From the NCBI GenBank assembly GCA_001915545.1, contig MNQS01000010.1:1-58584 (forward strand): 58,584 nucleotides of DNA, in the 5' to 3' direction. The translations under genes were made by a program, and so were the position numbers. This stretch comes from Bacteroides sp. 43_108 (GTDB lineage: Bacteria; Bacteroidota; Bacteroidia; Bacteroidales; Bacteroidaceae). Shown one piece after another: positions 8,017 to 14,909 of this stretch. Each line of letters begins with the position of its first letter. The stretch's first letter is position 1. The notes beneath the pieces were generated by a model. The model saw nothing but the letters and a program-made list of their open reading frames with translations, searched no databases and had not been told where the DNA came from.

Positions 8017-8778
8017 ATGAAGAAGTCGCTTATCAACGATATGTTCACCCTCATGCTGATGTGCAGCAGCAGCCAGCGGCGTATGAAGTCGAGAGCCGTT
8101 CGGCTTACCGTCAGCATCAGCTGCCCCAGCAGCACGAGCCATACAAAAGCCAATGTTCCGGTTCTTTATACCCACGTCTACTATCGCCTGCGTCAGGAAC
8201 GGCAGCACGAGTTGCAGCAGGCAACCCAGGGCAAGCCCCACGGCTATCTGCCCGAAGTACTTTCTGTATTTCTTCAGGTAGCCGAACAGGAAGCGGAACG
8301 AACGGCTTTCGCCGCAGTCGCCTGAATTTTTCATGCGGTCGTAAAACATCGGAGTGGTTTCTATCAGCATTACCACGCCCTTGTCGCCTCCCTCCGAGCG
8401 CGTGCTGACCCAGTGTTCCTCCATATCCTTTATCGAGCGTGTCAATAGCCCCTTGCCCGGGTCGGCTATGTAGAACTTCTTGCCGTTCTTGCTTATTCGG
8501 TACAGCACAACGAAGTGGTTTTGGATCCAGTGCAATATGCAGGGTAGCCGCATATTGCGCAACTGCTCCAGTCCAAGCCTTCCGCAAATTGTATGCAGTC
8601 CCAGTCGTTCCGCAGCCTCGCTCATTCCCAATAGCGACACACCTTCATTCGTGGCGAAGCACAACCGTGACAAATATTCCGAGCTGTATTCCGCTCCGTA
8701 ATGCTTGCATATCATGCGCAGGCACGTCATGCCGCATTCCATGGAGTCGTGTTGTAGATATACCTTGAATCTTTTCAT
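8017..8778 (-). pseudogene. Truncated, frameshifted C39-peptidase ABC exporter (PCAT/bacteriocin type)
   Basis: In this family a C39 protease cuts double-glycine leaders and the ABC part exports the product. From the ATG at 8778 the peptidase domain is intact: QHDSMECGMTCL with catalytic C15, NHF with H88 and ADPGKG with D106. The first transmembrane segments follow (FGQIAVGLALGCLLQLVLPF). An extra A on the plus strand in the A4 run at 8145-8148 then shifts the frame; the second frame resumes FVWLVLLGQLMLTVSRTALDF and homology stops near 8017 after SLISDFF. The remaining membrane helices and the whole ATPase are gone. The G+C content is visibly higher than in flanking genes. The likely substrate was the GG peptide at 11334-11519. 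Transport is lost; the peptidase alone might still fold. Confidence 0.85.
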
Positions 8779-8831
8779 TATTGTTGTTTTTATTGCTGCA
8801 TGCTTGTTTTTGCACAGCTTTCGTTCCATGA

Positions 8832-8915
8832 CTATGCAGCCATAATCTCACAGCCGTCAAATCTTATATGCCTCACACCGACAAGAGTTAGTGTCTTTAC
8901 TGTTACAACAGTCAT
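8832..8915 (-). CDS. 27-codon ORF overlapping the receptor stop (ATGA)
   Basis: The ATG at 8915-8913 overlaps the TGA of the TonB-type receptor gene in an ATGA arrangement, the usual geometry for translational coupling. The peptide (MTVVTVKTLTLVGVRH, then one Cys near the end) resembles nothing I know. It may only hand ribosomes on toward the exporter, or may be chance. Confidence 0.3.
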   Translation of the reverse strand: MTVVTVKTLTLVGVRHIRFDGCEIMAA

Positions 8916-11182
8916 TTCACTCTCATATCCAAAGATTTTTCTCGTTCACGCATTATATTATTGTTGATGTCTATTTTACGTTTGTCATTTTTGCGTAGAG
9001 TCCATCTGAAAGAAATGAACGGGCGAAAAGTTTTTGCTTTTGAAACAGCCCTCATCTGATAACCGTCAGATATTGTCAATGTGTTAACCTCTACATTGCC
9101 CAGCCAATCTTCCAAACCTATTGTTAATTGAGTTTGACGTGAAAACCTGTATGTCAGCGAAACCGTACTTGAAATAGGTCTGTCATAATGGGTACGGGAT
9201 ATGGCTGCGAAATCATAATTCAGATAAAGAATCATCGCCGAAATGTTGAATTTACCGATGTCATAACTGCATGATGCTACAAATTGGAAATACTTCTTGG
9301 CAGGCTGCGCTGTATAATAACATACATTGTGCGAAGCATGGATCAAGGCATTCAGATTATTGCTGTTATACATGGCCATCAAAGATGTTGTCAGGAAATG
9401 ATAATGGCCGTTGTTAATAAAAGTCCGGTTGAACACACCATTATCCATAAACGCATAATCGTTTATAATGTCTTTTGTCAGAGTGTAGTCTGTCCGAGCT
9501 GTAACATAAAATCTGTTTTTAAAGTTTATTGAGTATTGCAAACCTATCGTGTGATTTGTCTGCGGTGTCAATAGAGGATTTCCGTAACTAATTCTTATTG
9601 AATCTATTGTCGTGACATACGGATTAAGCATAGTTATTGATGGTTTCTTATCATCTATTTTGTAAGAAAGAAACAGTGAACCATATTTTTTAAAATCATA
9701 ACCAATACTTGCTGATAGGCGCGGACAAAAATAACGGTTGAATGTCTTGCCCGACCAACTCCATACTCCATCTATGCCGCCCGAAAGCATATACCTTAGC
9801 CGATCAAGCGAACCTGACAAGCCTGTATAGATGTATTCTTCTACCTGCCGATGCAGGAAGTTTCCATCATAATTGTCGTTTCGGCCAATCGCCTCTCTTG
9901 TATATTCTGTTGAATTGCCGACCGAAAAAGACGTTTTGCTGTTTATACGCCAAACATAGTCTGTTGTCTGTGAAAAGCGACTTCGTTTTGTATCATAGTC
10001 ATACAAATTATTCCATTCATTGTTTCCATACCATTGTGACACATTGTTATGCAGATTGTTGAAATTGTGGGAATATGTAAGATAAGTTTCAATATCGGAT
10101 TGTTTGTTGAAAATATGCTTGTGATACAACGTGCCTGTGAAAATTCTGGACAGTTGTTCCTGTCTGTTTGAATCTGAATAAGTTTCATTTCCTGAAGCAT
10201 TAATGAAAGAACCTTCTCCGCCAGAATTCAATTTAAATTTTTCTATCCCCCCTTGGAAATAAACTGCAAAATTGTCATTGTCAGTAGCTTTGTATTTTAA
10301 TAATGCAGAGTAATCAACCTTGCGCGACCCCATCTTGATATGTGTCATTTCTGTTCTTTTGTAATCTGCCGATGCACTTTCCATACAACCGTCAGTTTCA
10401 TTATCGTGCGAATATGATGGCGTTATACTGCCAAACAGTGAAAACTTAGGGTTGCCAACCTCAAACTTTATTCCGCTATTGCCACTGTATGTTGGAGCGT
10501 CGTTTCTTATGTCGGCTTCCACAAATTGGTAAGCTCCACAATCAGCCCTTAAGTGTATGTTTAATATTTTACCAACGTTGTCGCCAATATATTTTGCCTC
10601 AATAACATCCTGCACTTCTACAGACTCAATTTGTGACGGAGAAATTGGGGCTATGCCTGAATTGACTTTCACTCCGTCAATCAATATCAGCAAACTTTTA
10701 CCGTCAGCTGATTTTATAGAATTATTAACGTCATCGCTTACTATTCCCGGTATTTCTTTCAGCGCTGTAAAAGGGTTGTAACTTTTTTTCGCTTTTTCCG
10801 ATAAATAATAAATATGTCCCAAGGCCGTAGTTTTTGGTGGGCGATGGGCTGTGACTGTTATTTCATTTAAATCAAATACATTCTCTGTGAGTGTGAAAAA
10901 CTGAAAATTTCCGTTACCGACATTTACTTTCCCATTATAGGTCTTATATCCGACACAAGCTATATTTATATCATAACTGTCTGGATTCAAGTCCTTAACT
11001 GAAAATACGCCATCTGCCCCTGTCGTATATACAGCCACAACCTCATTTTTGTTTTTTAATGATACTTGTGCGCCTTTTATTACATGTTTGGTTGAATCCA
11101 TAACAATACCAGTGAATAGTTCTTGGCTCATTACGGTTCCAGAAAAGGCAATCAATAAAAATATTACTAAATATTTTTTCAT
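8912..11182 (-). CDS. TonB-dependent-receptor-like outer-membrane beta-barrel protein
   Basis: This 756-residue protein has a signal peptide (about 1-19, ending VMSQ), a carboxypeptidase-regulatory-like domain (about 20-105), a plug domain (about 110-210, with LLILIDGVKVNSG) and a long beta-barrel with many aromatic strands. The family is common beside peptide-export genes in Bacteroidales, where its role is unclear; it may be a receptor or an outer-membrane exit. It belongs to the island operon, downstream of the GG-leader peptide and upstream of the broken exporter. Its last codons overlap a tiny ORF. By eye it is AT-rich relative to the exporter remnant, suggesting separate origins. Confidence 0.8.
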   Translation of the reverse strand: MKKYLVIFLLIAFSGTVMSQELFTGIVMDSTKHVIKGAQVSLKNKNEVVAVYTTGADGVFSVKDLNPDSYDINIACVGYKTYNGKVNVGNGNFQFFTLTENVFDLNEITVTAHRPPKTTALGHIYYLSEKAKKSYNPFTALKEIPGIVSDDVNNSIKSADGKSLLILIDGVKVNSGIAPISPSQIESVEVQDVIEAKYIGDNVGKILNIHLRADCGAYQFVEADIRNDAPTYSGNSGIKFEVGNPKFSLFGSITPSYSHDNETDGCMESASADYKRTEMTHIKMGSRKVDYSALLKYKATDNDNFAVYFQGGIEKFKLNSGGEGSFINASGNETYSDSNRQEQLSRIFTGTLYHKHIFNKQSDIETYLTYSHNFNNLHNNVSQWYGNNEWNNLYDYDTKRSRFSQTTDYVWRINSKTSFSVGNSTEYTREAIGRNDNYDGNFLHRQVEEYIYTGLSGSLDRLRYMLSGGIDGVWSWSGKTFNRYFCPRLSASIGYDFKKYGSLFLSYKIDDKKPSITMLNPYVTTIDSIRISYGNPLLTPQTNHTIGLQYSINFKNRFYVTARTDYTLTKDIINDYAFMDNGVFNRTFINNGHYHFLTTSLMAMYNSNNLNALIHASHNVCYYTAQPAKKYFQFVASCSYDIGKFNISAMILYLNYDFAAISRTHYDRPISSTVSLTYRFSRQTQLTIGLEDWLGNVEVNTLTISDGYQMRAVSKAKTFRPFISFRWTLRKNDKRKIDINNNIMREREKSLDMRVK

Positions 11183-11218
11183 AGAATGAATATAGAATGA
11201 ATTTACTATAAAGAAATA

Positions 11219-11303
11219 ATGTGTGCAAAAAAATAATCATCGGAAGTTTTCTCTTTATAAGGAGTATGACTGTCTTTTGACAACTATTATATTTTGCACA
11301 CAT
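11219..11303. repeat. 12-bp inverted repeat between peptide and receptor genes
   Basis: ATGTGTGCAAAA (11219-11230) and its exact complement TTTTGCACACAT (11292-11303) are separated by 61 bp and fill most of the gap between the GG-peptide stop and the receptor start. It could be an operator or a promoter pair for the receptor gene. No terminator is visible in this gap. Confidence 0.4.
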
Positions 11304-11333
11304 CATTTGTAAAATCTGAAGGGTTACATAATG

Positions 11334-11519
11334 TTATTCAATTCTTTCAGTCGAGCCGTCATCATAAACCCTGATTGTAAACGTATGTTTTGTTACGTTG
11401 CCATCACTGTCAATAGTCGTTTTCGTAAACGTTCTTTCAAAAACGACAGTCTTGCCACCCCTTAACGCGTTAAGGTCTTTTTCGGACAAGGTTTCAACTT
11501 TCAAATTACTTAGGGACAT
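11334..11519 (-). CDS. Double-glycine leader peptide precursor (Bacteroidales type)
   Basis: This 61-residue precursor has a leader ending LSEKDLNALRGG (GG at 21-22), the pattern cut by C39 peptidases in Bacteroidales natural-product and bacteriocin systems. Cleavage would release a 39-residue core rich in Thr and charged residues, starting KTVVFERTFTKTT and ending GSTERIE, with no cysteine. No modification enzyme lies nearby, so the core may be exported unmodified. Its ATG sits inside a perfect 10-bp hairpin (11511-11535), just after the stop of a short leader ORF. The only exporter present is a broken C39 ABC gene, so release needs a transporter elsewhere. The leader type is confident; the activity of the core is unknown. 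Confidence 0.75.
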   Translation of the reverse strand: MSLSNLKVETLSEKDLNALRGGKTVVFERTFTKTTIDSDGNVTKHTFTIRVYDDGSTERIE

Positions 11520-11535
11520 TCAGTAAATGTCCCTA
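11511..11535 (-). promoter_or_regulatory. Hairpin that covers the start codon of the GG peptide
   Basis: A perfect 10-bp stem (11511-11520 with 11526-11535) with a 5-nt loop. In the mRNA the AUG of the GG peptide lies in the 3' arm, and the UAG stop of the upstream leader ORF forms the base of the 5' arm. A ribosome finishing the leader ORF would open the hairpin and expose the AUG. It could instead be a DNA operator. Confidence 0.55.
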
Positions 11536-11595
11536 CTTAATAATGTATTCATAATTTAGACACTTATATTTGTTACGTTTGTTAAAGCTGACCAT
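11533..11595 (-). CDS. 20-codon leader ORF upstream of the GG peptide
   Basis: ATG at 11595 and TAG at 11535-11533. It encodes MVSFNKRNKYKCLNYEYIIK, rich in Lys, Asn and Tyr. A clear AAAAGGAG ribosome site (about 11604-11611) sits 8 nt upstream, unusual here since most genes lack one. Its stop lies in the hairpin covering the next start, which suggests a regulatory leader peptide. Confidence 0.45.
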   Translation of the reverse strand: MVSFNKRNKYKCLNYEYIIK

Positions 11596-11672
11596 AACAG
11601 CAGCTCCTTTTTACAGTAAGGTCTGTCATTCACTCTCTTTCATAACCGGTGTAGAAATTGAGTGAAATATTT

Positions 11673-12026
11673 TTAGTGTATTTCTATTTCACACGAGTAG
11701 ATAAATCTGCCGTTGTTCAATCGCAGTTCATATATTCCAGGCATATCGTCGGGCAGCGTTACTTCGTTGGCGTTCGCCTCAACTATTGTTGAGTACACCA
11801 TAACGTCGTTTTCCACTAACTCTAACGTAACCCCATCGAATTGCCCATATAAATATATGGTGTTACCGCTGATTCCGATTGTCGGCTTTCTTATTGGTGC
11901 GAATGATGGATTATTACCTTTACCTGGGTCGCCTGTATTCTCTGAAATAACCTGCAATTGTAAATATTCCATATTGTCAGGATAAACTACATCTTGCGCC
12001 ATTACGTTTATTGTTGCGAACGCCAT
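11673..12026 (-). CDS. DUF3244-like secreted protein with a damaged signal peptide
   Basis: From the ATG at 12026 this is a 117-residue protein. Its body (about 40-117: PTIGISGNTIYLYG, then GIYELRLNNGRFIYSCEIEI) matches the beta-sandwich look of DUF3244 proteins, which are exported in Bacteroidales. The frame stays open upstream to 12047 and reads HLVALLF before the methionine, so the true signal peptide began earlier. No start codon exists in that frame before a TAA at 12050-12048; one extra T in the run near 12042 would join it to a further upstream frame. Either the start was lost or a short signal peptide is used. A TATATTGC box lies near 12080. It lies between the regulator and the GG peptide in the island. 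Confidence 0.6.
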   Translation of the reverse strand: MAFATINVMAQDVVYPDNMEYLQLQVISENTGDPGKGNNPSFAPIRKPTIGISGNTIYLYGQFDGVTLELVENDVMVYSTIVEANANEVTLPDDMPGIYELRLNNGRFIYSCEIEIH

Positions 12027-12125
12027 AAATAATAATGCAACTAAATGTTACGTAATGTTGTCGTTTTGATTTTTTGTTCGATGCAATATAACGGCTTTTT
12101 AATGGCAAGTGCAAGTTTTTTATCC

Positions 12126-12139
12126 TGTGAAATTTCACA
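12126..12139. promoter_or_regulatory. TGTGAAATTTCACA palindrome
   Basis: A perfect 14-bp palindrome upstream of the DUF3244 gene. A related TGTGA-N6-TCACA lies at 12169-12184 inside the next hairpin, and a further TTTCACA half-site lies between them. It is a candidate operator, perhaps for a CRP/FNR-type protein. Confidence 0.35.
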
Positions 12140-12157
12140 AGAATTTCACAAAGAAAA

Positions 12158-12195
12158 ATCCTGCAGTTTGTGAACTATTTCACAGAGTGCAGGAT
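12158..12195 (-). terminator. Terminator of the island regulator gene
   Basis: A long hairpin (ATCCTGCA at 12158-12165 with TGCAGGAT at 12188-12195, plus an inner TGTGAA/TTCACA stem) is followed by TTTTTC on the minus strand, just after the regulator stop. The inner part also forms a TGTGA-N6-TCACA site. Confidence 0.65.
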
Positions 12196-12215
12196 GTAAA
12201 AGCGTAAGAGGGTGA

Positions 12216-14096
12216 TTATAAGTTAGTTATATATGCGTCAAAGCCTTTTGGCGAGCCGTTTCGTCCCGTTAATTTTGTCAAAAGCCTCTTGCGGATATTT
12301 GAAATATTCGATTGCGACAATCCCGTCAATATGCTGATGTCTGATGGCGTAAAGCCGATTCTTACCAGCATGCACACCTGGTATTCGTTGGCATTGACGA
12401 TATTTTCTAATCTGCTAAACTGTTCCGCATCAACGAAGATAGCTTTCAGCTGGTTCATCTCTTCTGCAGTCAAGGGCGTGAAATCTTTTCTTGCGTGGCG
12501 TTTTAGTTGCTTTACTATCGGCTCGTTTGTGTACCTGTTGATATTGTCAACCTTAGCATTTTCGTATTTTTGCTTTTCCTGATATAACTGGTCTATCTGT
12601 GCGTCTTTTGCCTCTATCAATCTGTTGAACTCTGCTTTCTGCCTTTCGCTCAGGTCATAAAGCGCATCACGTGACCGCACTAATTCTTGTATGTCGTGTA
12701 AGTAAGTATCGTTCGCCTCTTTCTGTCGCTCTATTTCTTTGGTCTTTTCCTTTATCATTCGCGCTATTTCCGCCTGCTGTTTTTCATTGACGGTATACAG
12801 TTCCAAACGCGCCTTCTCAAGTTCGGCTATGCTTCTTTCATATTTCAGCACCTCCATTCTGCGTGCCCGCCTTTTCTTTCTTATATATATAGCCACGCAT
12901 ATTGCTAAAATTGACACCACAAGGGCTATTATAATAGTGGTCAACCTTGCGCTTAGCGCTTTCCTTTTATATACCTCGGCTGACAGCTTGTATTCATTGT
13001 AGTCATACATTGCCCGCATCTGCTGCAGATGTGTGGTGTTCATTTCCGCGTACATCGAGTCTGTCGTTATACGGGCAAGTTCTGCGTATTTTGCTACCGA
13101 GTCTAAGTTGTGTCGCCTTTTGTACAAATCGGACAAACCAATATAACAGTCCTTTAGATTGTTAAGTTGATTCGTAGTATTGACGCATTTACGGAAATAA
13201 TATTCGGCAGAGTCAAGTTTATTAATTTTAGTAAGGTATATGGCTTTATTTACATAATAAGACTCACGCCCTTTCTCAATGTTTCCATTGCTGTCAATAA
13301 GTCCACTCTCTTTCTCGTATATATCAATGCACCGCTTTGCCTCGGCAAGGTTACCCCGTTCGGCTTGCATTCTTACAAGCATGCCAAGCGATATTGCCGC
13401 CTCTTTGGCATACCCGTGATTTTTGTACATACCGTACAGTTTTGACCTTATATCGAAAGCCTTGTCATCTTGCCCTTGGTTAAGGTAGATGTTGGAGCGT
13501 TGCTCCAGCGTGATAATGGCGTTGAACGTGTCTTTTGCTGCCATTGCGTATTTTAGCGCAAGGGCGTTCTCGTCCATTGCATCCGCTAAGTCATTCTGGT
13601 ACATCAGCTGCTGTGCCGTATGCACGTGCACCTTATGAAGGGTGCGCCAGTCGCAGCCGGCGTCAGTTGTGTCGGCAGCCTCGGCCGCAAGGTGTAGGTA
13701 GCGCATGGCCTCCGGCGAATTGCCTTTACCTATATAGTAACACCCGAGAATGTAGTTTGCCAGCATCCTGTCGTTGGCACTGCCGTGGCGGTCAAAATAC
13801 TTCACGAGACTTGCAAGCGTGTCCGTGTCTAACGGACAATCCAGCTTATTGAGCGCCTTCATCCTTAACAGCAGCAATTTCATCCTGCCGTTGCGGCTCA
13901 TTCCCTTATCAGCACAGGCCACGCTGTCTATAAATCTTACCGCTTCCTGTTGATTCACTTCCGTCAATGAATCTGCCGTAGCAACATTGCGCATCGCCTT
14001 AGTATCGCCGCATGACAAGAAACATATCAGCGCAGCGCATACAGGTATTAGCGTAATAATGATTTTATGATATACAAAGAGCCGTTTTCCTGACAT
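12216..14096 (-). CDS. Membrane-anchored TPR/coiled-coil/HTH regulator
   Basis: This 626-residue protein starts with a hydrophobic export signal that includes a lipobox-like FLSC (Cys near 29). Tetratricopeptide-like repeats fill about 60-370, one transmembrane segment lies near 383-405 (TTIIIALVVSILAICVAIYI), a charged coiled coil runs about 415-540, and the C-terminal ~80 residues hold a LuxR-like HTH (GFTPSDISILTGLSQSN). The layout suggests periplasmic sensing linked to a cytoplasmic DNA-binding end. Such regulators recur in Bacteroidales, including beside peptide-export clusters. It is the first gene of the island on the minus strand and has its own terminator. The DUF3244, GG-peptide and receptor genes are likely targets (inferred). 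Confidence 0.75.
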   Translation of the reverse strand: MSGKRLFVYHKIIITLIPVCAALICFLSCGDTKAMRNVATADSLTEVNQQEAVRFIDSVACADKGMSRNGRMKLLLLRMKALNKLDCPLDTDTLASLVKYFDRHGSANDRMLANYILGCYYIGKGNSPEAMRYLHLAAEAADTTDAGCDWRTLHKVHVHTAQQLMYQNDLADAMDENALALKYAMAAKDTFNAIITLEQRSNIYLNQGQDDKAFDIRSKLYGMYKNHGYAKEAAISLGMLVRMQAERGNLAEAKRCIDIYEKESGLIDSNGNIEKGRESYYVNKAIYLTKINKLDSAEYYFRKCVNTTNQLNNLKDCYIGLSDLYKRRHNLDSVAKYAELARITTDSMYAEMNTTHLQQMRAMYDYNEYKLSAEVYKRKALSARLTTIIIALVVSILAICVAIYIRKKRRARRMEVLKYERSIAELEKARLELYTVNEKQQAEIARMIKEKTKEIERQKEANDTYLHDIQELVRSRDALYDLSERQKAEFNRLIEAKDAQIDQLYQEKQKYENAKVDNINRYTNEPIVKQLKRHARKDFTPLTAEEMNQLKAIFVDAEQFSRLENIVNANEYQVCMLVRIGFTPSDISILTGLSQSNISNIRKRLLTKLTGRNGSPKGFDAYITNL

Positions 14097-14393
14097 CTGG
14101 TTATGTTCTTAACAATAATACTGATTTATGCCTAACGTACGGCAAAGATAGCTAATTTTTCCATGATTATGGCGAATGTTTTATTTTAATGCACAAAAGG
14201 CGTCCTGCCTGTTCACTGTGAAAAATAAAAAAACGGCTCTCACATGGAACCCGCTGCCCCTGCTTTTATCCTAAGGTTGTAATTGCAAATTAAAAGCAAC
14301 CGATTTTTACCAGCATCTTTTATTAAAAATCCATAAAGATTTACTGCAATTCTATGAAATTTCAGAGGGTCACTTTTACAAAGTTTCGCGTCA
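14097..14393. other. Gene-free right flank of the island
   Basis: About 300 bp between the regulator start and the inner repeat hold no supportable gene. A GGTCAC half-repeat lies near 14368. The space may be a scar where mobility genes were lost, or the regulator promoter region; no clear TAnnTTTG box is seen. Confidence 0.45.
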
Positions 14394-14417
14394 AAAAGGT
14401 CACCTGAAGGTCACCGA
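14394..14417. repeat. Right inner repeat with two GGTCACC units
   Basis: Same orientation as 7952-7975 with one mismatch in 24 bp. It lies about 50 bp inside the right end of the island and may be a recombinase arm site. Confidence 0.55.
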
Positions 14418-14428
14418 TAAAAGAAAAA

Positions 14429-14452
14429 GCACCTACAGAAAGTCTGTAAGTG
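14429..14452 (-). terminator. Island-supplied hairpin after tRNA-Met
   Basis: GCAC...TACAGA pairs with TCTGTA...GTGC, with one mismatch and a 3-nt loop, right after the tRNA 3' end on the minus strand. It appears to replace the tRNA terminator that the island pushed to 7764-7790. Confidence 0.5.
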
Positions 14453-14466
14453 CCTGATTTTCAACG

Positions 14467-14540
14467 TGGACCAGCCTGGGCTTGAACCAGGGACCTCCAG
14501 ATTATGAGTCTGTTGCTCTAACCAACTGAGCTACAAGTCC
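14467..14540 (-). tRNA. tRNA-Met (CAU), island integration site
   Basis: 74 nt without an encoded CCA. The loop CTCATAA gives anticodon CAU, and the TTCAAGC T-loop and GTTGGTTAGAGC D-arm are clear. One U-U mismatch lies in the acceptor stem. It is identical to the copy at 14609-14682. Elongator Met is more likely than Ile2, but this was not tested. Its 3' half is duplicated at 7793-7839. Confidence 0.9.
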
Positions 14541-14608
14541 TAAATAAGTAAAACTTATGTATAAAAGTATGTTTAAAACAAATATGCCATTCAACATGGC
14601 ATATTTCG

Positions 14609-14682
14609 TGGACCAGCCTGGGCTTGAACCAGGGACCTCCAGATTATGAGTCTGTTGCTCTAACCAACTGAGCTACAAGTCC
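14609..14682 (-). tRNA. tRNA-Met (CAU), second identical copy
   Basis: 74 nt, identical to 14467-14540, and cotranscribed with it and with tRNA-Gln. A hairpin (ATATGCCA with TGGCATAT) lies between the two Met copies. Confidence 0.9.
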
Positions 14683-14688
14683 TAATAG

Positions 14689-14759
14689 TTGTTCTACCCT
14701 GATTCGAACAGGGACAAACAGAACCAAAAACTGTTGTGCTACCATTACACCATAGAACA
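14689..14759 (-). tRNA. tRNA-Gln (UUG)
   Basis: 71 nt with a perfect 7-bp acceptor stem (TGTTCTA with TAGAACA), loop TTTTGGT giving anticodon UUG, and T-loop TTCGAAT. It is the first tRNA of the cluster, 6 nt before tRNA-Met. Confidence 0.9.
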
Positions 14760-14909
14760 AACTATGCAATAGCATCCTATCCGAACGCGAATGCAAAGGT
14801 AGACATTTTTTTGTGGGACACAAAATTTACCGGCGTTTTTTTATACTTTTCAATAAAAAAGGCCATAATAATAAGATTATTTCAATAGTATGCAATGTAG
14901 GAAATACAG

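Larger units (their letters stand above)
7793..14511. mobile_element. tRNA-Met genomic island, integrase lost (about 6.7 kb)
   Basis: The island lies between a 47-bp tRNA fragment (7793-7839) and the matching part of an intact tRNA-Met (14465-14511). A 24-bp repeat with one mismatch lies inside each end (7952-7975 and 14394-14417) and may be recombinase arm sites. The right end also brings a substitute terminator for the rebuilt tRNA (14429-14452). Cargo, all on the minus strand: TPR regulator, DUF3244 protein, leader ORF, GG-leader peptide, TonB-type receptor, micro-ORF and a broken C39 exporter. No integrase, relaxase or replication gene is present, so the element is probably fixed in place. 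The exporter remnant looks GC-richer by eye than its neighbours, which suggests a mosaic origin. Confidence 0.75.
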
